Positions 46,213 to 57,309 of a DNA stretch of 64,000 nucleotides are shown here, piece by piece. The stretch's first letter is position 1. Every line of letters begins with the position of its first letter. The notes beneath the pieces are model-generated. The model had not been told where the DNA came from. It did no database searches and worked only from the letters and a program-made list of their open reading frames with translations. This DNA comes from Lithospermum erythrorhizon. Taxonomy: Eukaryota; Streptophyta; Magnoliopsida; Boraginales; Boraginaceae. A program made the position numbers and the translations under genes. The stretch is from the NCBI GenBank assembly GCA_019722365.1, contig JADFUC010001680.1, positions 62,001 to 126,000 on the forward strand, given 5' to 3'.

Positions 46213-47955
46213 ATTTCAACACCCGGTACCTTCGCCTCTTAAATGCGGTGTGGGTTAGACTCATAAAAAAGCGACATTGTATTGAAATGGTTAAAGTAAA
46301 ACTCTAGTCCGTCCCGATTGGTCGTCACTTAGGTCGCTAACTACATTGGTATCTTATAACAACTTAGGGACCTCGAAGAGTATTTATCTGACGGTCTCCA
46401 CACCTTTTAAAAAAATGATAGAGGACCTTAGCTTATTTGTATTGGTTGTGAATTGTATGAATTGTGAGACTATTCAACTATTAAAGCCATTAAGACAAGT
46501 AATAAAGAGAGGTTGTTGGGTAACACTTGATATTTGAGTATTTATTTTGGGTAGGTAAGTGATATGAACTTCAGTTAGATTGTTGACCATCTGATGCCCA
46601 CATAGCTTGCAAAAATATCAAATTCCCTTACTTGGGGGTCTGTACTTGTATACTTGTATCAAGTTTGTCCGTTGACACAACTGCCAACCTCTTATTAATT
46701 GATCCATGCACAATGTCTATCAACTGTCACTGTTTAATTGTTTAATGTTCTCGAATCTCGATTATATGACTAATGATTAGCCAACTTCGACAGTCCAATC
46801 GTTATAGCAGTCTCTTCCTAATTATGAAACCTGTATATATAAGCAGGAACTCCTAAATTTTTGAAATATATAATTTTGTTAAGGACTTTTTAAAATTATA
46901 ATCATTTTTCAAAAATTAAAGTTACAAAAAAGTGGCATTTAGTCGAAAATGCAAAACAATTTAATTTTCATTCTAGAGGAAAAAAAACTAGTATATAACA
47001 AGTTTATCCTTTTAAAACATCTCCTAAATACATAATGTAATATTTCATATTTACAAGTTAATGACATTCTGTATTTCTTTCAAAATCATTGGCCATCGTG
47101 TATGATTGTACGTAATAAATCGATTGATCACATATATTTCAAATTATCCAATTTGATTACTGATGTTTTTTATTTGGGACCTAGCTCTCAAGGTGCATTA
47201 ACGAGTTTGATTTAGAGTACTAAAGAATCACATAGCACTGTATTATCCGATTAGTGACTTTAAAAATAAATCTTGATTCTTTCTTCAAATACGACCACTA
47301 CGAATAGAGTTAGTCTAACCCATTTTTGGCTTGATTAGGTGGGTAAGTTAACCGAGCCCTTTCCCTTTCTTTATTATGATATTATCGGTCCAAACAAAAT
47401 CAATAAAAAAGTCAAAATCTATCAAATATATAATATGGGAAGGAGGCAATTAGAAGTTACTAAAGTTGAAGTCCCATGATCTCAAGTCCCTAAATTTTTG
47501 GAGAATAAGTTAATATGTAAATTTGATCTTTGACATTTGATTTCGCAACACGCATAAAAAGTTTGCCCTCTTGACATCTGATTTCGTAACACGCATAAAA
47601 AACTAATTGTTATAAATAATTTTTTTTTAGCATAATCAACATTCTTTTTTTTCTCCAATAAAAAAATTCAAATTTCGTATGTGGTATGGGGTTAGATTAT
47701 AATCTAATGTGGAAAGATCTCACATTATACTTATTTTACTCAATTATTCTCTTTTTATGTTTCTTTCCTTATATATTATATTATTTTAATAATTACGGAG
47801 TAATATTATATATCAATTGTACAAAAAATAATATAAAATTGATTGTTGAATATGAATTCGCACAGGTTATACCGTGCCACCGATAACTAGTTAATGTAAT
47901 GAACAAAAAGGGAGTGCGAGGGATTCTTTTCCATCAAATTTTATGTTAACATTGA
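46213..47955. other. Intergenic sequence, no gene supportable
   Basis: AT-rich with short frames that lack any domain (46346-46537, 47686-47886). Contains an imperfect tandem duplication near 47,530-47,602 built on 'tgatttcg[c/t]aacacgcataa', with a unit of about 46 bp. Nothing else recognisable. Confidence 0.45.
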
Positions 47956-50830
47956 AAATTATTACGGATGTAGTATTATTATTATTATTATTATTATTCA
48001 TGGGTTTACTTTGTTGTATTAGTATTCACGAGCACAGCTAGGTTTACTCGGTATATATTATAAGCCATCCAATAATATAAAGGAAACTATCGTAGTTTAC
48101 ATGGTATCGAGCCATTAAACTGCGACAAGAATAATACTTTTTGTTCTTTGTTGTCGTTGCTTGACACATTTGATTCTTTGCGATATTTTGAGTACAATTT
48201 CTCGACTTTTGTTTCTTCTTGTTGGAGTAGGCAAATAAATACGATAATATAAATTATTGATTATTTTTTCACTCATGGAATAGTCTTTCAAACATCATGT
48301 GTCGGTACTCCGCAGGAGAATGGGAGAGTTGAGCGTAAACATAGGCATATTTTGAATGTGGGTCGGGCTTTGTGGTTTCAGGCTAATTTGCCAATTAAAT
48401 TTTGGGAAGAGTGCATTTTATCTGCTGGATATTTGAATAATAGAACTCCCTCTAGTGTTTTGAACTTTAAGTCTCCATATGAAGTCCTATATAAAACATC
48501 TCCCCCTTACACACATTTACGGGTGTTCGGATGCTTGTATTTTGCTCATGACCAAAAGTCCAAACTTGATAAGTTCGGTGGTAAGTATTGGAATTGCATT
48601 TTTATTGTTTTCTTATGGGAAGAAGGGGTGGAGGTTATATGATCTGGATTCTCATGTGTATTTCGGGTCTCGGGATGTTGTTTTTTATGAGAATGAATTT
48701 TCCTATGCTAGTTCTTCTACTATTGTGCCTCGTATGACTTCCCTCCCTATGACAGTTACATTTGATTGTACTTCGGAGTATACTGAATCCGAGAGTGGTG
48801 ATGGTGATGTAGAGGCGATCGAAGTGGTGGATGGAGATGTAAGGCTCTCGGTTGAGCCTCGAGTCGAGCTTCATGCTCCGGCTCCTATACTAGAACTTCT
48901 AACGGTGTACTCCGGATTCTTCTTTGCTTGATTTGGTTGGGCGGCGGGTTAGAACTGATTCGATGGAGGATGGAAGGTTAGTGGTTTCGGGTGAAGTTGG
49001 CCAGGTTGGGAAGGACAACGGGCTAAAATCCCGTCACGCGTCTTCGGGATTATGATACAGTCTTGTTGAAAATTAAGTCCGTCTCACAGATCCTCATCTC
49101 CATCCTCGGTACTCACCATCACTATTGCGAGTTCTATAAATTGTGATAGTTTTCAGTTGGACACAAGAATTTCTTTGCGACTATAAGCTATAGTGTTGAA
49201 CCAAAAGTCATATAAAGGCGGTGACATGCTTGAAAGTGAGGAAGCGTCACGAGAGAAAGAGATCTCGGCGTTGAAGCCAATAATTGCATGGAGTATGGTA
49301 GAAGCGCATATAAAAGGCTTTGGGTAGACAATGGGTGTACAAAGTTAAGTATAAGTCAGATGGTAGTATTGAGCGATATAAAGCTCGTTTGGTTGTGTTT
49401 GGTAATCACCAGGTAGAGGGGATTGATTATAGTGACACATTTGCTCCAGTTGCAAAAATGGTTACAATAAGGACATTTTTAGCTATTGCAGCTATAAAGA
49501 AGCCAGAATTCGTGGATGTTCTGCGCTTCTTACGTGGAGACTTATTAGAAATACACATGTGATATCCTGAGGTTTTACTAAGAGTCGGCTAGGAATTTGG
49601 TTTTTGCGAGCTTCGTAGAGATCACTTTATGGTCTCAAACAAGCACCTCGTTCTTTAGTTCTCTCGATGCTTCCCCTTCGTTGAGGAGATATGGGTTTGT
49701 TCAGTCTTATTCTGATTACTCCTTGTTTACTTTCTGTAACGATAGTGTTCGTATTCATGTTTTGGTGTATGTTGATGACTTGATCATTTCTAGGAATGAT
49801 TATGTTGCTTTATCCAATTTCAAACAATATTTGAGCTCTTGTTTTCACATGAAAGATTTAGGGATTTTGAAATATTTTCTTGGTATTGAGGTTGCCCGTA
49901 GCCAAGAAGGAATATTTAAGTTAGAGGAAATATGTCCTTGATATCATCAGTGAGGCAGGTTTGTTAGGGGCTAAACCGGTGAGTTTTCAGGAGTAGACGG
50001 GGAAAATCGATACGCTTGATTAGAGCCGATTGCACTACTTCAGGATGTCGAGCGATATCTACGGTTGGTGGGCCGTCTTCTTTGTCTTTCTTTTACACGT
50101 CCTGACGTGTCTTTTGCAGTACTTGTCCTATCTCAGTTTATGCATGAGCCACGTCAAGATCCTTTGGAGTCTTTGCTTTAAGAGATTTAAGTATTTGAAA
50201 AGGTTGTCAGGACAAGGTATTTTCTTGAAAGGCGGTGTGATTTGCATCTTTACGAGGTTGGTTGTGATTACGATTGCGTTAGTTTGTCCTTTTACTCGAA
50301 GGTCAGTGTCTGGATGGATAGTATTTCTTGGTCAATCTCCGGTTTCTTGGAAGTCTAAGAAGCAGGATTCACAGTTCCACGTTAACCCCGTGACGAGAAT
50401 ACAGTCGATGGCGGCTTGATCACTTGTGAATTGAAGTATTTGAAGGGACTTCGTTAATGCAGTTTGTGTCGCCTGTCGACCGATGTCGTTGTTAGTGTGA
50501 TCAATTTTCTTTATTTAGCTCAGAATCCGATATTTCATAGCGCGAAGCATGCTCGAGGTTGTCGTTTCTGCGTGATACTATCTTTGGAGTGGCACTATTT
50601 ATGCGAGTCACGTGTCACGTCGGCGGTTAGCGAGACATTTTTACAAAGGCTCTAGGGAGCGAGAGTTCGAATTTTTTACTTAAAGTTGGGCGTTAGTCTT
50701 GTCTCCCAGGCAGGGGGGTGTCTCGGATGTATTATTATTATTATTATTCATGGGCTTACCTTGTTGTATTAGTATTACGAGCCCGCTAGGTTTACAGTAT
50801 ATATTATAAACTTCATTAATAATATATTTT
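47956..50830 (+). mobile_element. Short-LTR Ty1-copia element with internal deletion (element 3)
   Basis: Two short direct repeats of about 105-145 bp, at about 47,959-48,100 and 50,719-50,828, share 'tattattattattattcatg', 'ttgttgtattagtatt' and 'ctaggttta'. A near-perfect primer site (tggtatcgagcca, one base short of TGGTATCAGAGCCA) follows the left LTR at 48,102-48,114. A purine tract (aggcagggggg) precedes the right one. Only the C-terminal integrase, RT and RNase H regions remain: gag, protease and the integrase core are missing, and the retained sequence resumes about 160 bp after the primer site. This family is distinct from elements 1 and 2 (LTRs nearly ten times shorter). Confidence 0.8.
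48270..50700 (+). pseudogene. Copia pol remnant: C-terminal integrase, reverse transcriptase, RNase H (element 3)
   Basis: Integrase: 'QENGRVERKHRHILNVGRAL' (about 48,313-48,372), then 'ECILSAGYLNNRTPS' and 'YEVLYKTSPPY'. Reverse transcriptase: 'QWVYKVKYKSDGSIERYKA' (49,326-49,382) and 'GIDYSDTFAPVAKMVTIR' (49,418-49,471), then a damaged palm region where the usual 'MDVHNAFLHGDL' block is scrambled, and the intact catalytic motif 'VYVDDLIIS' (49,766-49,792). RNase H: 'RRSVSGWIVFLGQSPVSW' (50,300-50,353). The C-terminal 'TKALG' block (about 50,645) is just before the 3' LTR. Stops and frameshifts divide it into at least six pieces. Confidence 0.85.
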
Positions 50831-51335
50831 TACAAAAATGATTCTTTTATTTTTTATGATTAAACGTCAATAAAAATTAATCGAAAAACAATATTACTTA
50901 GTTTGAAATAGATGATTATACAGAAAATTTAATTTTAGCGATAGTTGATTGTTTCTGATTTTTTTCTGATTCTAATGTAGTTTTTTACATTTTATTATAG
51001 ATTTTTCTGATCTGATATAACTTTTCGCAATTTAATAAAGTATTTTTTCATTTAAATAATCATGTATTTTGAAAGAGTATTATAGATTATTCAAATATCT
51101 CTTGGTATCGTTTTGAATTGTGCAATCTCTTCGTGCTCTAACTGAAGAGAAACAAATGTCCAATAAAAAACAAGAACATAAAATGAATCTTTTAGTGTTG
51201 ATTACCTACTTCAGTTCCATTCCATCAAACCAATTCATATTATGTGGAAAGAAAAAAAAAACCAATTAAGGAAAGCTTTCAAGAACTATTTTATTTTACT
51301 TACTACTGAATTGTACTACTAGTAGACTATAATCA
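50831..51335 (+). promoter_or_regulatory. Upstream region of the GDSL gene
   Basis: About 500 bp of AT-rich sequence between the copia 3' LTR and the GDSL start codon. It contains A-tracts (51,250-51,262) but no single convincing TATA box. The TE insertion lies 0.5 kb upstream of the start codon, so part of the promoter may be TE-derived. Confidence 0.3.
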
Positions 51336-53548
51336 ATGAAGCAAAAAATATTTGTGCATCTATTTGCAGCATTCTTGATTGCAGAATTGATGAATAAAGC
51401 TGAAGGGCATATTGGTATGAAGAATAAAATTGATATTTTGAATGCTTCTTCATGGAATTCTGTGACAGCCATGTTTGTGCTTGGAGACTCTTCTGTGGAC
51501 TGTGGAGATAACACTCCACTCTACCCCCTCATACATGAGAACCTCTCATTGCATCCATGCAACAGTTCTGATGGGAAGCTTCTTCCTCATCTCTTAGGTA
51601 TTTTCTACCTTCACTTCTTCTGCCTAAAATTCTACATTTGAAATAGAGTATGTTAGTTTGTTAAATAAGTGTAGTAATAATTAATTACTCGACTTTGCAT
51701 GAGTGCATTGATGTTACAAACTAGCCGTACCAGCGTTTGTAGGGCCGGTCCATACATTTTCATGGCCTAGTGCCAAAATTGAAAACAGACCTTAATTATA
51801 AACAATAAATTTTAAAATTCTAGTTACTTATTACTAGTGAAATTTGATATGCAAAGAGATTTAGAGACAATGACGACTGCCCAATGCGATTATTATGTAA
51901 ATTTTTTTAAATTTCTAAAAACTTTTAGGAATAACCTGGCTCAATTTCTGTATCAATATCACATATAGACAAATACATAATGATACGAAAATTGTGGGGC
52001 CCTTAAAACAGGGGCCTAGTACGATCGCGCTCCCCGGCCATGTTCAAGGGCCGGGGAGTTTGCATTGGCACAATGGTAATCCCAAGTTACATAATACCGC
52101 TAATGGAAGAAAATAATTACTTGTGCAACATGTTTCAAACTCCGGAAACTATCATTGTACCAATGTAAATTTTAGGGATTACGTCTCGACTTTTACCGAA
52201 TCATCGACTGTTTGTGCAATGAGGACTTTCATTTTGGTTATCTATGTACTGCTCTGTTTCTTAATGTTTCAAGAAACTGAATCTCATGTAATAAAATGTT
52301 CAAGTTTTAATTCCTATTTCCATTGATTTGGAAGAGGATGTCTTACTTCCAATAAGAAGTATAATTGCAGATTATCTGTTTGATAATTTATTTATTTATT
52401 TATTTATATATCCGTTTTATGTCTCTACAGTCAATTGGGTAAAACATTTCTACTTGTAGTTTCTGCTTCGAATTGTTTTATACATATATAAAGTATTAAA
52501 GGTTCTTGTATGGTTTGCAGCTGAGAAGATGAACTTGCCATATACCCCGCCTTTCTACACTCGGAATGGATCACTCGACGGGCTGATTAGTGGAATCAAC
52601 TTCGGATCAGCACTGGCAACAATAATGTACTCTGGCACCACTAGCCACCAGTCCCTCAGTCAGCAACTCCGGCAGGCATTCGAGACAATTCAGTTGCTAC
52701 AGCTAGAGCTCGGGGAGGAGACAACCGAACGCTTTGTCAAATCTTCCCTTTTCTACCTATCATTTGGCAAAGACGACTATATCAACTACGTTCTTCAGAA
52801 CTCGACTGATAATAGCAGTAGTTTAAACTATGGTGATGAGAAGTTCACATACATTTTGTTTCATCAGATGACAAATGCTATTAGAAATCTGTATGGTGCT
52901 AATGTTCGAAGGATTATATGTGTGGGCGTATTGCCATTGGGTTGTTCTCCACATATACGCTATTGGTTTAATTCAACCGAGGGAGAGGGAACTGGATGTG
53001 TGGATAAGGTTAATAAGTTAGTGGTGGAGTATAATACAAGGCTGGAGGAAAAGATTGTTGACCTGAATGTTGAATTGCCTGGTGCTCATATCGTCTTCTG
53101 TGATGTCTACAGAGCAATGATGGAGTTCATCACTAATCCTAAAAATCATGGTATGTTTTCCCTGTCATCTGGCTTGTTCATAATTAGTCCAATGCCCCAT
53201 CCCCGAGCCCTGAACCTTGAAACAGTAATGGAATTAAGAAACTGCGATGTTACAGTTGGCTCGATTGGGATCTACTCCTTGTACAGTATATTGAAAGCAT
53301 TGTTACATTATGCAGGATTTGAGGAAGCCAAAAATGCATGTTGTGGGATAGGAAAATTTGGTGGGATGAATGGTTGCCTCTCCACAGACATGGCCTGTTA
53401 TGAAGCTTCTGCACATATTTGGTGGGACTTGTACAACCCAACACAAGCTGTGAACTCGTTACTAGCTGACTCGGTTTGGTCTGGGTATCCGCTTTCGGCC
53501 ATCTCTCGTCCCCTTACCATCCAAGAACTCTCACAGTCTTCAGTCTGA
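51336..53548 (+). CDS. GDSL-type esterase/lipase-like protein, three exons
   Basis: Exons: 51,336-51,597, 52,521-53,150, 53,316-53,548 (374 residues, usual for the family). Splice sites are TTAG|GTATTT and TTTGCAG|CTGAG for intron 1, and CATG|GTATGT and TATGCAG|GATTTG for intron 2; both introns are phase 1, as frame continuity requires. A signal peptide (residues 1-24, hydrophobic 'FVHLFAAFLIAEL') predicts secretion. Block I 'FVLGDSSVDCGDN' holds the nucleophile Ser and block II is 'GINFGSA'. Later motifs 'GVLPLGCSPH', 'CDVYRAM', 'NACCGIG' and 'HIWWDLYNPT' are typical of plant SGNH/GDSL proteins, which hydrolyse acyl esters of cutin, wall polysaccharides or lipids. Odd points: block III reads 'FGKDDYI' where GxND is expected, and the catalytic His of block V (DxxH) is Asn ('DLYNPT'). 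The family may therefore be right while hydrolase activity is lost. Intron 1 contains a MITE-like insert. Confidence 0.9.
51733..52064. mobile_element. hAT-MITE-like insert in intron 1 of the GDSL gene
   Basis: Bounded by GC-rich words in an AT-rich intron: 'agggccggtcc' at 51,741 and 'ctccccggccatg' at 52,030, inverse-related around GGCCGG. Possible 8-bp duplications flank it ('cgtttgta' and 'agtttgca', 6 of 8 identical). The right end includes a perfect 10-bp stem, ctccccggcc (52,030-52,039) and ggccggggag (52,049-52,058), with a 9-nt loop. Non-coding. Confidence 0.5.
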
Positions 53549-54112
53549 TTGTCTCACAAATGAGCCAAAAAATCTGATTCATACTAGTTTACACAGAACT
53601 CTAACAAATTACCAACATAACTCTTGCAATTGTTAATGGAACCAAGAACTGTTGTTATAATTGGTTGAAATTATCATCATTAGCATATTATGCAAACAGG
53701 AATAGTCATATTGAGAAATCAGTTTGACCATCCTTTCAAAGTCCTTGGAAAATTCTTGCAGAACATTGTTTACAGAAAAATCTTCATCTCAAAATGACAT
53801 CGAATTTCGTCTTTCAACAATTGATCTTTTAAATTTTGAAGTCGATTATATTATATATTGACAAAAACCATATCAATAAAGATTCACACTTTACTACGTT
53901 TAGCAATAAAAATCAAACATGGCAATCTTTTTGGGATGGAGGTAGTATTATAATACGAAGTACTATCAAACAAGAATATTATTGATTGTGTCCAGAGAAA
54001 TGGAATGGTACAGATACAAAGTATGAAAAGGGGGTGAAATCTCATGATAATAAATACTCCGTATTACACACCTAAAAAAATCAATGACCATCGAGTAATG
54101 TCATAAAATTTA
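53549..54112. other. Convergent 3' intergenic region between GDSL and LTPG genes
   Basis: 565 bp between the two stop codons of convergent genes, so it holds both 3' UTRs. A MITE right end ('gggatggaggtagtatta') is seen at about 53,934-53,951. Possible AATAAA-type signals occur (for example 'caataaa' near 53,874 on plus), but assignment is uncertain. Confidence 0.45.
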
Positions 54113-57100
54113 TCAGAAGAAACTTTGAAAGAGCATAATGGCTAATGCAACAAAGCATTGAAGGCTTGTGATGGTTGAGCTTGGACCACTACTATCATTG
54201 TTGGCACCAGTTGAAGATGGGCTTGCTGCTGCCCCTCCTGGAGCTAGATCACCTAAACATGCATGTAACACATTAGAGGTGAACAATTATTTGAACTTCA
54301 TTTTGTTATTAAAAAAAATATGAAAGATATATTTCGTTCCATTTTCGTTTGAATGACTTAGTAGGCTATATATTTAGTTCGACAAAGAGTTGAATTAAAC
54401 TACATTGTGGAAGCTGGAGTCGAGATACACATACCACGATTGTTAAATCATCGGTGGAAATATATAGTTTTCAAACTCAATAAAATGAGTTTTTTTTATT
54501 GTTACCTGTTTGTGATGAATGTGGGGGGCTGGCTAATGGATCTGCAGGTGATGATAGTGTGGGGCTGGTTGTTGGAGCAGCAACTGGGATGCCTATAGCT
54601 GTAGAAGATCACAGGGAACATTAGTATTCATTTCATATCAATAGAGATAACCATTTCATTTTAAGATGAGAACTGAAACATTTATAATGACAAAAGTGTA
54701 AAAAAATATATATATACATCACTTTTATTCAAAACAATATTTTTAAGACAAGACAGATTTAAACTTATATTATTGCTGCAAAAATATTATTTCATTTTGA
54801 CCCCATGGTTTTGCATTTGCCAATTAAACATTTTAGTGTCCAAGGCAATAAATGACATATATTCATAATCATTTTAGTGCTAAATTACATTTACATCCTA
54901 TCTATTTATAAATGCATAATTACACAGCTTTTCAATAAAGAAATTGTAATATAGTAATCAATAGTTAGAGCGAAAAATTATTAGTCTAAATTTTTCGTTA
55001 TCAATCCTAAGTCGACTCGGCAGCTAAATTGGACTCCAAATAATGAACATTGACCACTAATGCATATGAATATACGGAGTATTAAATTCCGGACCCCATT
55101 TCTAACATAATTCTATTTTTATTTTTTTATGTATGGTGTAAATGTGAAGGATAAAAGTATCAACAATTAAATATAAAAAATTGTGACCCAATTTATGTAC
55201 TTTTGACAAATGTGGTTACCACATTCAATAAACGCATTTAATTTGGGCAGGCACTCCCCGTGATTGAGTATTGAAGAGACTTCAATACTAGTAGTTGGAA
55301 ATCATCATCCACATATTTATTGCTCTTTAGTCCATTCCTTAAAAAGATTGTACGGAGTATATTTTATTTTTTTAATTATCAAAATTAATAAATTTTAAAC
55401 TCTTAATTAATTTATATAATTTTGTTTTAAATCAAAATTATCATATTAATAGTAAAATAGGTTGAGAATATTATATTTTAATATATATTTACAAAAATTC
55501 ATCCAAATTCTAGACGAAATTATAAAACGAAGAGAGTATTAAGTTCGTTGAAAAATTGAGGGTCTTGAATTGATTCTTGATTGCTGCCAGCCTATTTCGT
55601 GTGTTAATGAGAATCGAATTTAATTATTATTACCATTGTTATGAATGTTGGTTGAGTATACTCTACCACTGAAAAAGTTATAGTTATAGACTATTACCAT
55701 ATCCAGCCATATTATAGACTATATAGTCCGCTGAAAAAGTTATTGAATTAAAAATAGTAAAAAAGATTGAAACATCTCATTCCGGTGAGAGAATTTTGAG
55801 CTATAAGTTATAATTGACGCTCAAAAAATTATTGAATTAAAAATAGTACAGAGTACAAAGCAGCATAGGCTTGTTATTAAATAGTTAATCACCTATTTAC
55901 ATGCAATAATCTAACTTTTAAACATCTAATTCCGCCTCAGATTTTGCAGTTAAAATAGTATGGGACTAATTAATTGGAAACATACATATGGGAGTCTCAT
56001 TTAACATCAAGTCATCAACAATGTCACACTACACTCTATATTCAAACTTATTAGTTAGCCAATACGCAGTATTGATGAGTTTTCTCTAATCCCAAAAATA
56101 TCTCAAATTATGAGAATATTATGAGTCAATCGTAATAATGCATATTAATGCCCAGCATCATCTTATACTTCCATGAAAAAGTATACTCCGTATAATACAA
56201 AACATCACATAAAATGTTAATTTTAGGCATTCCAAATATATATATATATATATATATATCTCTCAGTTATGTAACAAAACATTATATGAATCATTATTAG
56301 TTTTTGAAATCTTAATAATAGAATATATTATTATATATGATCATAAAAATTACTCCCTCCAATTTTAATTTATAACGGAACAAATGTCACAAAATATAAC
56401 TATCACTTTTTTTTTTTCGATCACCTAGTTCAAAATCCTCATATTTCTATTATCAATATTTTTTAAAGATCCAACATGCTAATAATAATGTCTAAATATA
56501 AGTAGTCGTTCTCACCATTAAATACTGTTAATTAATCCCGAGCATAGCAAAAATAATAAGAAAAAAAAAAGTCATCAATCATCATAGATGTTTATGCTTT
56601 GGACTGATTTGTTACATAAGAATAAAATGGTCTCTGTCAATTGCTGATATTTAACTTTTGGCACTTTCAATCATTCAATTAAATTTTCCGTCAGTGCACT
56701 AATTCATAGTGATTGGATCCATTTTATTCAGGTGTGAACTTCAGTGATTGACTGGATCCAAGCATAAATATTTACAATGATTAATGTCTTTTTGTTCAAT
56801 ATATCATGAAAATATTTTCGAAATAGATAAAAGAACATGAGTTTTATACTTTACCTGCACAGGTGCTAACAGGTGGAGTCTCGACATTACAAACAGAAGG
56901 AAGCTGAAGAGCCCTTTGTACATCAATACTAATCCCAATCTTATCAGGTTGACCAAGAAGCTTACACAAGCAAATGGGGTTACTATCAACAAGCCCAGCA
57001 AGCTCTGGGCAACAAGCTTTGTCTGGCTTAGTGTCATTACTTCCTGGTGACACATAGCTCAAACAATCAGTCATGTTAAGCAATGTTGTCATACATGGAT

Positions 57101-57233
57101 CCATCTCCGCCATTGGTGCAGATGCAGGTGATTGCGCTTCCACGTTAAGTGGAAACGCAAATGACATTAGTATTGTCATTGCAATGACAATACTAATGAT
57201 GGGGTAGCTTTCTTGATTGTTGTTGATGGCCAT
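54113..57233 (-). CDS. LTPG: GPI-anchored non-specific lipid-transfer protein (LTPG), three exons
   Basis: Minus-strand exons: 57,233-56,855, 54,598-54,506 and 54,252-54,113 (203 residues). Splice sites: CAG|GTAAAG ... CTACAG|CTATAG and ACAG|GTAACA ... TTTAG|GTGATC, both phase 1. A signal peptide covers residues 1-33 ('ISIVIAMTILMSFAFPLNVEA'-like, hydrophobic core 12-28). The eight-cysteine motif is complete: Cys47, 57, 74-75, 88, 90, 115, 125 in the pattern C-C-CC-CxC-C-C. Exons 2-3 encode a Pro/Ser/Thr/Ala-rich linker ('AAPTTSPTLSSPADP') and a C-terminal hydrophobic tail ('CFVALAIMLFQSFF'), with small residues before it suited to a GPI attachment site. Such proteins sit on the outer plasma membrane and move waxes or cutin monomers to the cuticle. 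Three exons with a tiny second exon is usual for LTPG genes. Intron 1 is long (2,255 bp), AT-rich, with an (AT)n run at 56,239-56,261. Confidence 0.92.
56351..56385. repeat. Isolated MITE terminus in LTPG intron 1
   Basis: TACTCCCTCCAATTTTAATT at 56,351-56,370 is a Stowaway-type left end. A matching right end was not found within 400 bp, so it is either a fragment or a diverged copy. Confidence 0.5.
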
Positions 57234-57298
57234 TGTATTTTTTCTTGGGTTAGGAGTAAGTTAGGAATATAATGAAGAAAGTTGGAATATATTACCGG

Positions 57299-57305
57299 TA
57301 TATAT
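57299..57305 (-). promoter_or_regulatory. Candidate TATA box of the LTPG gene
   Basis: On the minus strand an ATATATA word lies about 66-72 bp upstream of the start codon, giving a 5' UTR of roughly 35-40 nt. It is the only such element close enough. Confidence 0.45.
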
Positions 57306-57309
57306 GTAA

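Noticed and set aside
53151..53315. Treating GDSL exon 2 to the stop as one uninterrupted exon
   Set aside because: The stretch between the GT and AG sites has no GDSL similarity, while joining across it restores the family sequence NHG-FEEAKNACC; it is an intron that happens to stay open.
54407..54598. 63-codon plus-strand frame
   Set aside because: It lies opposite exon 2 of the minus-strand LTPG gene and has no domain.
29660..57233. A biosynthetic cluster of decarboxylase, GDSL and LTPG genes
   Set aside because: The genes are 20 kb apart with retroelements between them, the GDSL lacks key catalytic residues, and nothing indicates shared regulation.
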